Assembly (NCBI GenBank): GCA_905221605.1
Contig: CAJNDS010002177.1
Location: 275,001-339,000, forward strand
Source: Symbiodinium natans
Lineage: Eukaryota; Sar; Dinophyceae; Suessiales; Symbiodiniaceae
DNA: 64,000 nt
Direction: 5' to 3'
Shown here: positions 8,384 to 20,400 of the stretch, piece after piece
How positions within the stretch are numbered: the stretch's first letter is position 1
How the letters are laid out: the number at the start of each line of letters is the position of its first letter
Made by a program: the position numbers and the translations under genes
Notes under the pieces: generated by a model
Databases searched by the model: none
Told to the model about the DNA's origin: nothing
The model's input: only the letters and a program-made list of their open reading frames with translations

Positions 8384-9660
8384 CCCTTATTATAATATGG
8401 TTCCTGGGCAACCAAGTCAGGGTTTACGTGTTACATACTGGACTCTTTGGAAGTCAGGTACCCCTGTATAGTCCCTCAAATGTTGGATTTAGGGCTTCTG
8501 CTGTTGTGCTGTAGGGGGGTTGAGGACTTGTGGGTGTTCGGGTTTATACGCTTCTAGGGTGTAGGCTGTTGGGTTGTAGGATGAAGCCCTAAACCCCAGA
8601 ATGGTGGGGGTATCTGTGGCCTTGAGGGTGCACGAAATCTTTTCGAAGTTCGGGGATCATGGCGACATGAGCAGCCGACTTTGTTTATGCTGGCAATATC
8701 CTGAATCATTTGGAGCGGACATGGATTTAGTCATTTGCAAGCCTTCACTGGGGAACGAGATAAGGGGCCTAGACAACGAGATGCCTGACATGATCGCGTG
8801 TTCAGTTGGAGGTCGGCTTTCCGCTCTGTTACGATGTTATGCGATCAAAGTACAGGGTCGCCAAAACTATTTTTCAAGAACCTGGAAATTTAAATTCATT
8901 TAGGCCTCCGGCCGGGAAGAGCATCTTGCACCGTGCCAGACACGCCCAAAATGATTTGTTAGCTTGCGCAGTGAAAGGAAGCTGGCAACATTATGTTACA
9001 GGCCCTGGGAAAAATCTCTTTCGCAACTGCAACTTTCTTTGGGAGCCTCCATGAAGAGCTTCAACAGGTCCGGAGAAGTTCAATTTGATGGGGTTGAATT
9101 ATAGTAGGGTACCCTGCAATCTGTTGCTTAATTCGGAGAGAAATACCCTGCAACGAAACGACCTAGTTTAGACCAACCTCCCCTAAACCTTAACCCTAAA
9201 CCCTCCGCCTGACGGCAACAGGGCTGTCCGCATCAGAAAAGTGTTGTCAGCCTTCCTGCCCGTGCGTTCTATGAGTTCGTTCCAGCCCAAGAGGGAGAGG
9301 GCTCAAGAGGCGGTTTCCCATAGCACCTTGATTTTATGTTTACCCCAACCTCTCTAGCTGCAATCCCGCGAAGAGGCGGTGGTCTCTGGTCTCGTTATGC
9401 TTGCATAGAAGGGGGCCAAGGATAAATAAGGCCACGCCTACATAGCATGGCAACAGACTACACTACACCCCCTTGGCCCAACCTTAAAACCAAGGCTTGC
9501 CAGCCCTACAATGCCTCAAAAGCCCTGCTCCGAAACCCCCTGTTGTGGGGGTTTATACGATATTAGGGGCACCTTATTGGTGTCCTTCTTTTAAAGGGAT
9601 CCTACTATTTAAGGGACTATATTATGGGTCCCTTACTTTCGCAAACCCCCATATAGCGAT
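8384..9660. other. Non-coding stretch with a small repeat element at 9548-9662
   Basis: No convincing exon. An open frame near 8601-8903 lacks coding-like composition and splice context. The segment 9548-9662 (GGGGGTTTATACGATATTAGG ... CTTTCGCAAACCCCC) resembles 59085-59198 and has partly inverted ends, so it is probably a small non-autonomous element. Confidence 0.5.
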
Positions 9661-9664
9661 ATGA

Positions 9665-9793
9665 ACCCCTAAACCCTAAACCCTAAACCCTAAACCCTAA
9701 ACCCTAAACCCTAAACCCTAAACCCTAAACCCTAAACCCTAAACCCTAAACCCTAAACCCTAAACCCTAAACCCTAAACCCTAAACCCTAAAC
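9665..9793. repeat. CCCTAAA array, about 18 units
   Basis: Nearly perfect CCCTAAA units ending about 25 bp before the acceptor of the exon at 9820-9843. The complementary TTTAGGG array follows that exon at 9886. Confidence 0.97.
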
Positions 9794-9807
9794 TCAATCG
9801 TCATGCC

Positions 9808-9843
9808 ATGGCTCGAAAGGACGCCAAGACGCGCACCTTCGAG
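9808..9843 (+). CDS. Putative coding micro-exon (DAKTRTFE)
   Basis: GACGCCAAGACGCGCACC (DAKTRT) and FE run from the acceptor AAG|G at 9819/9820 to a GT donor at 9844 (GTGAGC). If it is a first exon, the ATG at 9808 gives MARKDAKTRTFE. It is flanked by inverted telomere-like arrays (9665-9793 and 9886-9966), as several certain exons are. The protein is not recognised. Confidence 0.5.
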
Positions 9844-9885
9844 GTGAGCAAGACGGGCCGATGGACTTTGCTAGGCGGGGTGGAG

Positions 9886-9966
9886 GGTTTAGGGTTTAGG
9901 GTTTAGGGTTTAGGGTTTAGGGTTTAGGGTTTAGGGTTTAGGGTGTAGGGTTTAGGGTTTAGGGTT
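9886..9966. repeat. TTTAGGG array, about 11 units
   Basis: Starts 42 bp after the donor at 9844. It is the inverse partner of the CCCTAAA array at 9665-9793. Confidence 0.97.
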
Positions 9967-10153
9967 GTATGTTGTATGTTGTATGTTGTGTAGGGCTTAC
10001 AGGATATAGGGCTTTTGTGGCTTAGGGTTTAGGATTTATGGACTTTAGGGTTCAGGGCTTACAGGGCTTCAAGAACTTTGCACCTTGTTTTGTTTTCAAC
10101 TTTAGGGGTTTATGGGCCCACATCCACAGCGTCCCCACCCTGGATGTTCCCAG

Positions 10154-10194
10154 GAATCCCCATCAACTTTGAGTCCACCGTCCTGGCGAAAGAG
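10154..10194 (+). CDS. Putative coding micro-exon (IPINFESTVLAKE)
   Basis: The acceptor is CCCAG|GA and a GC donor follows at 10195. The 41 nt read (x)IPINFESTVLAKE with GC-rich third positions, unlike the flanking intron DNA. The protein is not recognised. Confidence 0.5.
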
Positions 10195-10295
10195 GCGCCC
10201 AGTTGCAAAAAGGGCCCTGCTGCTTGATGAGGGCGTCCGCATATCTTGGCTTAGGGCTTAGGGTTTCGGGTTTTAGCCCTGAACCCTAAACCCAC

Positions 10296-10366
10296 CCTAA
10301 ACCCTGAACCCTGAACCCTAAACCCTAAACCCTAAACCCTAAACCCTAAACCCTAAACCCTAAACC
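10296..10366. repeat. CCCTAAA array upstream of micro-exon
   Basis: About ten units ending six bases before the acceptor of the exon at 10373. Confidence 0.95.
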
Positions 10367-10372
10367 ATCCAG

Positions 10373-10399
10373 GGTGCCAGTGCGCAGCACATCGCAGTC
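10373..10399 (+). CDS. Putative coding micro-exon (GASAQHIAV)
   Basis: 27 nt between acceptor CATCCAG|G and a GC donor at 10400, reading GASAQHIAV in phase 0. Support comes from splice context and the adjacent CCCTAAA array only. Confidence 0.4.
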
Positions 10400-10627
10400 G
10401 CTAGGGCTTGAGGTTGAGGGCACACTGCAGGGCTGCCTGATGGCCCCTCTAGGGAGGCACCTTTAACAACCCTTAGACCCCAATCGTAGGCTGTCTCGAG
10501 CACGCCTGGCATCACTTCGTAGCAATGTGCAGTCTAGGGTAGCTTATTCCTCTGCCCAGAAGTGCCAGACTTCTTTGTTCAATCCTCATAGCCAGGGCCC
10601 TAAGCCTACCAGCCGCAGCAACTTCAG

Positions 10628-10674
10628 AGGACTGGAAGAAGTATGAAATCAGCTTCAAGTTGAAGAAGCAGGGT
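10628..10674 (+). CDS. Putative coding micro-exon (DWKKYEISFKLKKQ)
   Basis: Acceptor TTCAG|A, then DWKKYEISFKLKKQG, with either a GT donor (10673) or a GC donor (10675). Strong coding composition (Lys-rich, alternating hydrophobic). The protein is not recognised. Confidence 0.5.
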
Positions 10675-10959
10675 GCGATGAAGCACATGTCAGGCTGGGG
10701 GGCACATGATTGACCCTTGGTGCCCTCGAAGTGCGTCCGTGAAGTCCAGTTGCATCTGTAGAGTGGTGCCTCTTGAAGTAGAAGCCTACTGCGCTCCCTG
10801 CGTGGACTTGAAAACAGGGTTGCTTAGGACTATTACTACACAAACCCTCAGCCCTACACCCCTAAACCCTACACAGTTGAAGGCTGAGTTTAGGGTAACC
10901 CTAAACCCTAAACCCTATAAGCCCTAAACCCTAAACCCTAAAACCGTTGCCCTGGACAG

Positions 10960-10988
10960 GCTTCTGGCGCGTGGTGCCCGTCAGCCAG
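10960..10988 (+). CDS. Putative coding micro-exon (FWRVVPVSQ)
   Basis: Acceptor GACAG|G, 29 nt reading (G)FWRVVPVSQ, then a GA donor (GAACTC) at 10989. Continuing without splicing meets a stop five codons later, which supports a donor here. Confidence 0.45.
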
Positions 10989-11760
10989 GAACTCCACTAG
11001 TCTGAGACACTGCATGGGGTTCAGGGTTTCGGGTTGAAAGCTCTTAGGCTGTAGGGCGTAGGGCTTAGGGCTTAGGGTTTAGGGTTTAGGACAGGGATTG
11101 GAGCTTGGTGGCTGGACCACAGGGCAATTTAGGATTTAGGGCTTATTGGAGTTGAGGATGAACATAGGACTTGGCAATCCGACTGAAAGGACGAGTCCAT
11201 TGTCCTCTTCTACAATGAGGCGCGTTAGGGTTTAGGGGTTTGGGGTTCAGGGTCGCGGAAAGGGGGGCCCCGAGCATTCCCCCGTTTGGCGGTACTAGAA
11301 GCCCTGAACCCTTGAAGCCCTGAATCCTAAACCCTAACTCCATCCCGGTCTTCATAAAGGTCACGTGAGCACTCCAAACTTGCAATCTGCCTCAATGTCA
11401 TCATTTCACTACGAATTCGACTGTCAAGACAAGCACGACATGTGTTCCAAGGATCCCCATGCCGAACCATCCCCTTGAAAAAAAAAAACTGAAGTTCCAA
11501 GTTCCCCCGACTTCGGGGAGGGGCGCCCTCCATGAACACTGCGCCCTACCCTGGCGAAAGCCTGCAGTCGCCTTAACTCTCGGCCTAGGGAACGGAAGCG
11601 ACTCTGAAACCCTACAAGGCCCCCATGAGCCTTCAACCCGAATCGCTGAACCCCTAGGGTTTAGGGTTTTAGGGTTTAGAGTTTGGGGTTTAGGGTTTAG
11701 GGTTTAGGGTTGCAGGCTTCCGGCTCTGGGCATCCCAACCTCCAGCTCCAGCTTCCTTAG

Positions 11761-11824
11761 GAAGCGACGTGCTGAGGCCGTCCCCTTCATTCGCATTCCA
11801 TCCTTCTTCCGGGCCTTCGCCGGT
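11761..11824 (+). CDS. Putative coding exon (KRRAEAVPFIRIPSFFRAFA)
   Basis: Acceptor CCTTAG|G, then KRRAEAVPFIRIPSFFRAFA and a Gly, with a GT donor at 11823 or GC donor at 11825. Codon use and amino-acid mix are clearly protein-like. The family is not recognised. Confidence 0.55.
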
Positions 11825-12611
11825 GCCTGGCTGTTGATTTATATGAACATCAAGGATGTAGCAGGGCTTTTCAGCGCACTGTTAGATCTCCAACCACTTC
11901 ACCGTGGTTCAGGGCATGACCGTGCCAGGCCACTAGTGATGAAGCGACGTGCTTTTTACTCTAGGCGCTGTGGTCACACAGGCGCATTCCGCAACTAGAA
12001 GAGCCGGGCAGCTTCTAGCCTCCAGTCAAAGCAGTTGCAGTTGCAAGATTTCCGTCGCAAAGTAGCGGTTGGGTGCAGTGCAAAAAAAAGTAGACGCTTG
12101 TCCAGCAGAAGGCAGGCGAAAGACGACACAGAAGCAGCCGTGGCAATCGTGATTGTCAATGGTTCGCTACAACAAGTCACGCAGCGAATCATGACATGGT
12201 GAACGGCAAACCCTGCCTGCGCATGTGAAGTGAGCACAGAGTCTTTGCAAGCAAGCACGAGGTCGCCTTATCCGAGAGATGGCGGCGTCTTTGCTGGAGG
12301 TCCTGCGAGCAGTTGCAGGCTTAGAAGGTGTAGGGGTAAGGAGCTGAGGGCTTGAACTTGAGGTTCCTGCCGCAGGAAGGCCAAGCTGTAGCAGCCCTGA
12401 CTTCGCTTTTGAGTGCAGCTTCAGAGTTTGTACAAATGCTTAGATATATATTATATATATGTATATATGTACATATAAGGAGAGTATATCTGAATGGTAT
12501 ATATTTGTCTATATATCTCTATGTTCTGAAATCTGGGCCTGGCAATGGCAGGATCTCCGAGGGGCCATCGTCCGATGGCAGGCTGAGGAGGCACACACAG
12601 GGTTTTAAGGC

Positions 12612-12766
12612 TTCGGGGATGGGAGGGTGTAGGGTTTAGGGTTTGGGGTTTAGGGTTTCGGGTTTAGGGTTTAGGGTGTAGGGTTTAGTAAGGTTTAGCA
12701 AGGTTTAGTAAGGTTTAGGGTTTGGGGTTTAGTGTTTAGGGTTTAGGGTTTAGGGTTTAGGGCTCA
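12612..12766. repeat. TTTAGGG array with TTTAGTAAGG variants
   Basis: Starts with GGGTTTAGGGTTT units, passes through three AAGGTTTAGTAAGG/AAGGTTTAGCAAGG variants and returns to canonical units. Confidence 0.85.
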
Positions 12767-13053
12767 ATGCTCATGACGCAGGATTCACATCGAAAGTCGT
12801 GGGGGGTTGTGGTATGGCGGTGCTGTCTGCTGCACTTGGCTTGCAGGGTCTCTGTGTCGGGTTTAGGCTGCGAGGCCCTATGAAAGCCTAAAACCCTAAA
12901 CCCTATAAACTCTAAGCCCTCAACCCCTAAGCCCCAAGACCCTTCAGCAAGAACCACTCCAGCCAACCTCCCAAGCACTTTTTCAGGGTTGAAGGGGTAG
13001 AGCTGAAAGGGCAATTCATTAGGGCTGCTTCTGTATCGAACCGGGAGTCTAAG

Positions 13054-13104
13054 TATACGCAAAAATTCCCGAACTTCGACGGCGCGCCCCAACGGGATGA
13101 AGAG
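13054..13104 (+). CDS. Putative coding exon (YTQKFPNFDGAPQRDEE)
   Basis: Acceptor TCTAAG|T, then YTQKFPNFDGAPQRDEE and a GC donor at 13105. The frame stays open beyond this (AAGVVRVLNSWEPG to about 13145), so the exon may be longer. Strong coding composition; protein not recognised. Confidence 0.5.
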
Positions 13105-13424
13105 GCAGCCGGCGTGGTTCGAGTCCTCAATTCGTGGGAACCCGGAGTTTCTCGGCAGATCACGGCAAGGGGTTCCAGCTTCAGGGTGTGGCAGTCAGGG
13201 ATCAGTTTAGGGTTTAGGGTTTAGGGTTTAGGGTTTCAAATGGTTCCTTTTGGTTTGCCGTTTTCGGTCTGTGGAAGGTGTTGCTGATCTCCTGCACCCG
13301 TTGAGTTGATTGAAGGGGCATTCACCTCCCAAGGCTTTTTCATCATCAGGGTCCTTGCACGCAGCATCAGAAGACAAGTGGTGGAGGGGGAGTAGGGGTC
13401 AGAGCAGCTGCACCGCGACCCGAG

Positions 13425-13590
13425 TACTATAGGGGTCGGAATAATTACTAACATTATTCCCGTATGGTCCCTTCATAATTCTACCAAAATAACCACATAA
13501 TAACCCCCGAAACCCCATTCTACTTATTAAGGCCCTTAACATAATAACGCCCGAAACCCTATTCTAGTTACTAAAGCCCTTATGCTAATT
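13425..13590. repeat. Dispersed AT-rich element and a two-copy 44-bp tandem repeat
   Basis: 13425-13478 is the reverse complement of sequence also found at 59495-59545 and, more loosely, 45242-45275 (core TTCCGACCCCTATA). Next to it, ATAACCCCCGAAACCCCATT... (about 13500-13543) is repeated with changes at about 13544-13587. Confidence 0.65.
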
Positions 13591-13636
13591 AGCATGGAGA
13601 TGCTGTCCACATGAGGACATCGAAGCTCACCGGCAG

Positions 13637-13687
13637 TCGATGTGGCCCGGCAGATCAGCTTCAGAAGCTCAGGGATGTTGGTGGCAT
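13637..13687 (+). CDS. Putative coding exon (DVARQISFRSSGMLVA)
   Basis: Acceptor CGGCAG|T, then (x)DVARQISFRSSGMLVA, with a GC donor at 13688. The frame remains open to the telomere-like array that begins 25 bp later. The pattern would suit a beta strand of a repeat protein such as WD40, but this is too little to assign. Confidence 0.45.
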
Positions 13688-14638
13688 GCGCCAGTTTAGG
13701 GTTTAGGGTTTAGGGTTTAGGGTCGAAGTCATGATCCCCTTGGTCGGTTGTCATATTCAATGGCACTATCATCAGAGAACTAGTCGCGCAAGCATTAATA
13801 GTCAGTCTCGGAGAACGGAAAGGGGATTGCCGTATGGTTGGTTGGCAGCTGTCATAGGCTCATACTGCATCGGCTGATGGCCGAATTCACTGCCAGAAGC
13901 TCACCTGCGTTCTCCGAGTCCATTGATGAGTAGCTTCCTTCTGATGGCGGCACACACTATCTTGAACATTCGCACTTCCTGGCCATGCAAAGCTGCGAAG
14001 GAAATAGAGATCTCCCCCGCCACAAACCTAAGCTTCGGCCCCAAAAGCCCTCGAGTACTAAGCCCTTGAACCCTTGAACCATCAAACCCTGAAACCCTTA
14101 AACCCTTTAACTTAAAACCCGAAACCCTTAAACGTAAACCATTTAAGTGCCGCTTTCCAAGCGTGACCCTACGCACAGCGGGTTCCTCCGCGGAAGAGTT
14201 GCCGGGGGACCCCCGGAGGACCTCCCCCTAATCCCCCCCCCCCCCCGAAAGAGGGAGGTTTCACCTCCACAAACCCATCCAGCCTGCCAGGGTCGGCGGA
14301 CCCAAACCCTAAACCCGAACACCTAAACCCCGAAAACCAGCAGGGAGAAGGCTGCCCAGCTCACAGAGAGCTGAGCTTTTGCACGCGTGGAGGGCTCAGC
14401 CGCTTTCGGATTTCCGAGTTGATTGTCGTCCCCCCAAATACGCCTACAACGTTCAACATGTATGTACTGTTGTATGTATACTTACATGTGTATATATTAT
14501 ATACATATTATGTATACAATTCGTTAATTGACTATTTCATGTATTAGGTGTTATGGTTGCGAGAGAGAGGTACAGCCCTACGACTAGAATGAAGACTCCA
14601 TTGTGAGGTCCCTTCCTTTGACTTTGGTACTTGGAGGG

Positions 14639-14744
14639 ACCCCTAAACCCTAAACCCTAAACCCTAAACCCTAAACCCTAAACCCTAAACCCTAAACCCT
14701 AAACCCTAAACCCTAAACCCTAAACCCTATAAACCCTAAACCCA
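14639..14744. repeat. CCCTAAA array, about 15 units
   Basis: Nearly perfect array facing the TTTAGGG array at 14842-14908. About 100 bp of unique sequence between them has open frames and may hold an exon. Confidence 0.97.
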
Positions 14745-14841
14745 AAACTGCACTGCGGGAAAGAAGCTGGGTATATGACCCTCAAGCTGCGGCCTCGGGT
14801 TCTGGGAGAAAATTACGCCTCGCTCCGTTGGACGCTTATTC

Positions 14842-14908
14842 GGTTTAGGGTTTAGGGTTTAGGGTTTAGGGTTTAGGGTTTAGGGTTTAGGGTTTAGGGT
14901 TTAGGGGT
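14842..14908. repeat. TTTAGGG array, about 9 units
   Basis: Inverse partner of 14639-14744. Confidence 0.97.
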
Positions 14909-14909
14909 T

Positions 14910-17120
14910 TCATCAGGGGTTAAGGCTTAGGGTAATATGGGTTTAGGCTTTGCTTGGTATGTGTTTTTGTTTTTTGTTGGCAATCGGATTAGTAAGTATT
15001 CTTATTGGAATGTTGTCACTATCGCTTTTTTCCGGGGAGGCAGGGGGGGAGGGGCTGGTCTGTTTGTAGTCTCGAGTTGTACTTCAGTGAGGCAGATGTC
15101 CAAGGGATAAAGCGATGATGGGCCGCTCCAGGCGGTAGGAGCAGAATAGAACTGGTGTGCCTCTTAGATGTTGCAGCAGAACTGGAAATGTCCTGAACAT
15201 GACATACCCTATACCGGCGATGGCATGCACGGGCAGGCGCAGCACCGTATACTCTTGAGCGGAGGGCGAGTGTAGAATGCAGCACTTTGCCATGGGACGG
15301 CTGAAGTTGCAGCTCTTTCCCTTAGAAGCTTCTATTTGTGTGGATTCCAAGGCCTGGCCCCAGAGCATCGACTCGAGGTACCTGGGTTTGGAAGGGGTTT
15401 GGAGGGTTGGCAGGGGTTCAGGACTTCCAGATGTGCGATTGCAGAAACGAGTGTAAAGACGGACCGTGACGGACCTCGGATCTTGTCTACATTCATACCG
15501 CGAGGGTGAACTAACATGCCAGATCGTTCTTGCTGCATCTGTTCGCCTCTTCGTTTTCCGCTAGATAAGCGAAGGAGCGCATCCAGCACGCTTGCGGGAC
15601 GATAGAAGGTACGCAGGTCTCCCTGAAACATGACTCTCCCGAGCCGACCAGGAGCCAGGTGACGGAAGCATCTTCATGCTTGCACAAGATCCACATGCTA
15701 AGCGGGCCCCATGGCGACAGTTCGCCTTCTCAACCCTAGGCTTCCTTGGAAGCCCTCAGTCTACTGCGAAGAAACCCAAGGCAAACCCAAACCCTCCTAA
15801 ACCCTAAACCCTAAACCCCCCTTAACCCGAAGCACCCCTCGGCCCGAAACCCTACAGCTCGCAGTTGAAAGAATCGGGGGGCTGAAATTCATGTCTGGGT
15901 CTTGCCGCTGTCAAGAGCCCATCCGAGCTAAGACTCAGAAGCCACAGTCGTCCTCAAGCTTGCCGGCTCTTCGTAGGGAGTTTGGGAGTGAGGTACTCAA
16001 CGGATCCCTGAAGGGCTAGCTGTGGGGAAAATAAGGGTACCGCACCTAAATTTTGACTTTTAAAACGAAGAGCTGGTAAGCAAAACTTTGCCAAGGGCTG
16101 CTGTGGAGGTGATGCTTAGTAAGGCCTCAACCCTAAACCCTGAAGCCTTAAGCCTTATGTGTCAGCGCCTTTGCCTTCGCTTCCACATCTGCCCACGGGA
16201 GAGTATCTAGGGTTTTCGACGCTCTGGCCGTCCAAAGCTTGGAAGGGATGGCACTCGAAGCTCTCCTTTAATTGATGTTGTGCCCAAAAACCCTAAGACC
16301 CTAAACCCTTAACCCTACAACCCCCCTTGGAAAACAGGCGCTGAATATTCAGACTGGAGCCAAACGTCAGGCTGGAGCCTTTTCAGGTCTGAGGGGCCTG
16401 AGCCCCTGAAGCTTTAAGGCCTTAACGCTGCAGGGCTCCAGGCCCTTTAATCTTCTGCTTGAGACCCCCCTCCGGGCTCCGGATTCTTTTTGGACCACAA
16501 CGTACAACATACGACCTTGTACAAGCGCAGCTCGCAGGCTACCTGTTTGGAAAATTGTTTGGGGCCTCCTGTCCCAGAGTGGTTTGCAAGAATAGTTTTC
16601 TGCAAAGCCCGGTTCCCGGGCTTCTGGGTTTAGGGTTTAGGGTTTAGGGTTTAGGGTGCCCCGGAACCCCTGGGAAATTTGAAGGTGGAAGTTTCAGGCT
16701 CGGAGTCCCAGGTCTCAGGATTCCAGGATTCCTGTGGCCTACTCTCCTTCTTCTGATGTTTCCGTTTTGTTAGGGTCCCCGGCCCCGAAGCCTTTTATCA
16801 TGCCGGGTAAGCCCAAACAATAGAGGTCGCCGATCAAATTCTGGAAACTTCGCATTACAGTGGGGCTGCATACTGAACCGAGCGCATCCTTGCACAATGA
16901 GCCTCCTTTCTGAATATTTCATGACGAGAGTTTTTTTATCCCTGGGCCCTTAACCCGAAAGGTGCTGGACTCCCGCTGTGTCTTACTTGGCTGAGTCCTT
17001 TCCAAGAACAGAGACAAAGCAAGGCACCTCACGTACCAATGCCAAGGCCCAGGCCAAAACCCATTAAGTTAGCTGCAGCTCTTGAGACTGCGACCCCTGA
17101 AGCCTGTACCGTAAGGTTTC
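14910..17120. other. No recognised gene
   Basis: Introns or intergenic DNA with scattered single telomere-like units (16624-16660 is a short TTTAGGG array). Minus-strand open frames at 15019-15700 have no supporting features. A possible exon-like fragment near 15890 (EIHVWVLPL) is too short to claim. Confidence 0.4.
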
Positions 17121-17305
17121 GGGTTTAGGGCTTAGGGTTAGGGTTTAGGGTTTAGGGTTTAGGGTTTAGGGTTTAGGGTTTAGGGTTTAGGGTTTAGGGT
17201 TTAGGGTTTAGGGTTTAGGGTTTGGGTTTAGGGTTTAGGGTTTATAGGGTTTATAGGGTTTATAGGGTTTATAGGGTTTAGGGTTTAGTGTTTAGGGTTT
17301 AGGGA
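17121..17305. repeat. Long TTTAGGG array with TTTATAGGG variants
   Basis: About 25 units. In the middle four nine-base TTTATAGGG units occur in a row, showing that a variant unit has been amplified. Confidence 0.95.
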
Positions 17306-17359
17306 CCTAAACCCTAGACTGTAAACCCTAGATCCTAAGCCTCGGTCCCGTCACGGAAG

Positions 17360-17403
17360 AAACTCCCGTGGCCAAGCTGGAGGCCGAGAACAACAATTTT
17401 CAG
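17360..17403 (+). CDS. Putative coding exon (TPVAKLEAENNNFQ)
   Basis: Acceptor CGGAAG|A, phase 1, reading TPVAKLEAENNNFQ, then a GA donor at 17404. The Glu/Lys/Leu content suggests a short coiled-coil segment. Not assigned to a family. Confidence 0.5.
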
Positions 17404-20400
17404 GATGTCCCTTGCGGGCTCGAAGCTTCCATGTCTAAGCTGATGTCTCCAAACGCTTTCTGTGACAGGGTTAAGGAATATTGGCATTCCCTGCTTGCAG
17501 GTGTGTACACATGGTGTCGGTCCAGACCTAGCAGCAGAGTGAGCCTACCCCTAAGTCCTAAACCACTCACTACCACTGAACTCCTGACAAGTCCAACGTG
17601 CTCCCTCGCACAAGAAGTTGAACTAAACCAGTAATAGGGATGGCTCAAGTTGACCCGGAAAGTCTGGGGCGAAGCCACCCCAGTTCAACCCTTTGCAAAG
17701 CTCCGCATATAATCCCTAAATCTGAAGCCCTTTACCCCAAGCCCTCAACCCTTATAACTGATCATTTACCCTTGAAGCCTGTCAGACCACACCCTGAAAC
17801 TGAAGCCCTACGCGGCACATGACCCTAAAGCCCCATTCCCTCATGTCCTGCCCGAATGGTATACATTGTGGTTCGGAAGGTCGGGTGTTGCTTCTATGTG
17901 GTGATCGAAGAGTCGTATTGAGGGTTTATAAGGTACAGCGGTTGATGTAGAAATGAACCACAAGAGAAGATCCTTTTTTCGTTTTAGGGCTTAAGGATTA
18001 GCAGGTTTATAGGGGGGGGGGGGGGGGAGGAGGAGGAGGACACTCAAACTTCCAGGCCGCAAGCAGGTGCTCAGGGCACGTGTTGATGCGTGCATATGCG
18101 TGCCACTTCAAAGAGTTATGCCGGTTGGCCCGAGGAAGTCCAGCAAGGCTTCGCCTCAAGATGTGCAGGAATCTGAATCCCTGGAATACCCTTACCAGAA
18201 ATTGGGGGATGGGCTTACGATACCCTAGACTTACTTTAGGAAGGGACTTAAGTGTGGGTCATAGGCCATGCTGGTTGCAGTAAGCACGAATCCTCAATCC
18301 TAGAAGACTAATATAAACCCTCAGCCTCACATCCTCAACGTAAACCCTAAACCCTACGCCCCGAAGACACTAAGATCCGAAGAGCCCCTGCCAGTTAGAT
18401 TAGACTTAGAGGCTTTTGTTCCGTCTTGCCTGGCGAACAACAGTACATGACCTAGGGTTAAATGCTGTACGGCTACATGTTTGTAGTGTGCATGAACGAG
18501 CGAACGAACACAATGAAAAGTAGTGATTCCTTTATTACCCTTATGTTTTTTTAATTTTTTTGGAGCTTATAAGCAAATAGCAGGGTTTGACGGCATCCTG
18601 GGCTGGCAGGGACCAGCATGGGAGACGTAGGGTGCGGGTGTTACATCAGAGCTGGGTGCAGTCATGTACTGGGGGACTGGTTAGGGCTAGGGTTTTCCTT
18701 GGTGGTCCCCGGCTTGTTCAGCATTTCCGGCCTTGTTTCAGTGGCCTACCTCTCGGGGTGGAGCTATGAATCGTCTCAGCCTTTTCTACGATCCCTTCCG
18801 GTCTCCTCTCCGAATCCTCTTCTTTCAAAACCCAACCGTTCTGCTTTTGCGTGAAGAATGGAGAGGCCCCGAACACCGAAACCCTAAACCCCAAAGCCTA
18901 AACTCGCGGAGGTTTTGCGGGTAGACGGATGCAGATGCGTCCTCGGAATCGTCCGGTCTCTGCCTGCTTTGATAAGAGCCTTGGTGCTATAACATATTTT
19001 ACAACATTGTATGGTATTCTAAGATTCTGATCTTCCTATGTTTTTGAGAACGGCGTGTTGAATACTGTGGGCGTCAGGGATCAGGTATTCGCGCGATCCG
19101 GGCACACTGGTCTTGAGCGTTACGACCTGCCAGTGCGCAAAGCTATAACCTTAGTAGCTGAGTGAGTACAGTTTACACTTTTTTTGGATACTATAATAAT
19201 CCCCTATAGAACTGAAAGTGTACACTTTTTTGGGGCTTATGAACTTCAACCAAGTAACAGTCTGTAAGATTGTTTTCTAGAGCGCGAAATTTGGGGTGGT
19301 TCCGACAAGTTGTTGGGGTCAAGGGGTTTAAGGTGGTCGTTTCCCATGTTGTGTGGGTTCGTTTACACCCAGGCCCTAATTTTCGGAAGCTCCCATATCT
19401 GGACCTCCTGGCCACACCGTCTTTCATCGCCTTCTCTGCACGCTGCCTGGCGCAAGCACACCAGGAAAGGCCGTTCGATGTTGGATGGGACTGCACGTCG
19501 ATAAGCAGTTGCATGCAAATGGGAGGTTGCAGTTGAGATTGCTTGAATCCTCTGGTCCGGACAGACTCGGACAGCGCGGGATTCAGGATACTCCATGTCT
19601 GAAAGAAGCCCACGCTGGCGCGCGTCCCATATTTTCCACGAGCTGCCCCATCATTGCGTAGGCGAGAGTGGTCTGCAACAGGCAGTGGCCAGTGGCCGAA
19701 AGTCGGGCTTCAAACACCCTAAACCTGTGCACACCTGCCAAGGCTCCTAAACCCTGAATCGCACTGATATGTGAGGCTTTTCAGGGCGGCTTCTTTCAGA
19801 TACGCTTGTGTTCATGCTTAGCCTTCTTGGGGTTGCTTAATCTCATGACGAAAGTGGAAGCTGGCTTACCTTCCGACACGAATGCCCGGGAGATTTCGAC
19901 CCGCGGAGACATGGAAAACGGCCGGGTGTCCATCGAAGCCCTAAACCCTTCTTTAGGACCCCCAGCGGCACTCTTGTTCTTTCCCTGTTCCTCTGTCAAC
20001 CGATCAGTCAATATAGGAGTTTCCCAGAATAGGGTTACACTTCTTGGGGGGGGGGGGTTCGCTATAATGAGTAAGTATTGCAGATTTTGTTGGGTTATGC
20101 TGTTCGGGTACTTTCTCTCTGATGTTTCCACTTGGCATGTCTGGTATTCCCAAGGAGAAAAAACATAGTGCTGCGTGCCAGCCGCAATATATACAGTAAT
20201 CAGCAAGCCATTATATAGATCAGCATCATCATACATCAATATGGGCACATTGCCGTTTGGCCTGCAACATAGGATTAAAGTGAGCTTACATGCGCATTGT
20301 ATACATATTCACATGCATATTTATGGGACCTACAGCTAGATTTCTGCGCGGATTCGGCTTACAAGCAAAGTTGCATTGGCATCCCCAGCAGAACTGCACA

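Noticed and set aside
9665-9966. Chromosome end (true telomere)
   Set aside because: The arrays are short, internal, in both orientations and lie between exons; the window continues on both sides with unique DNA.
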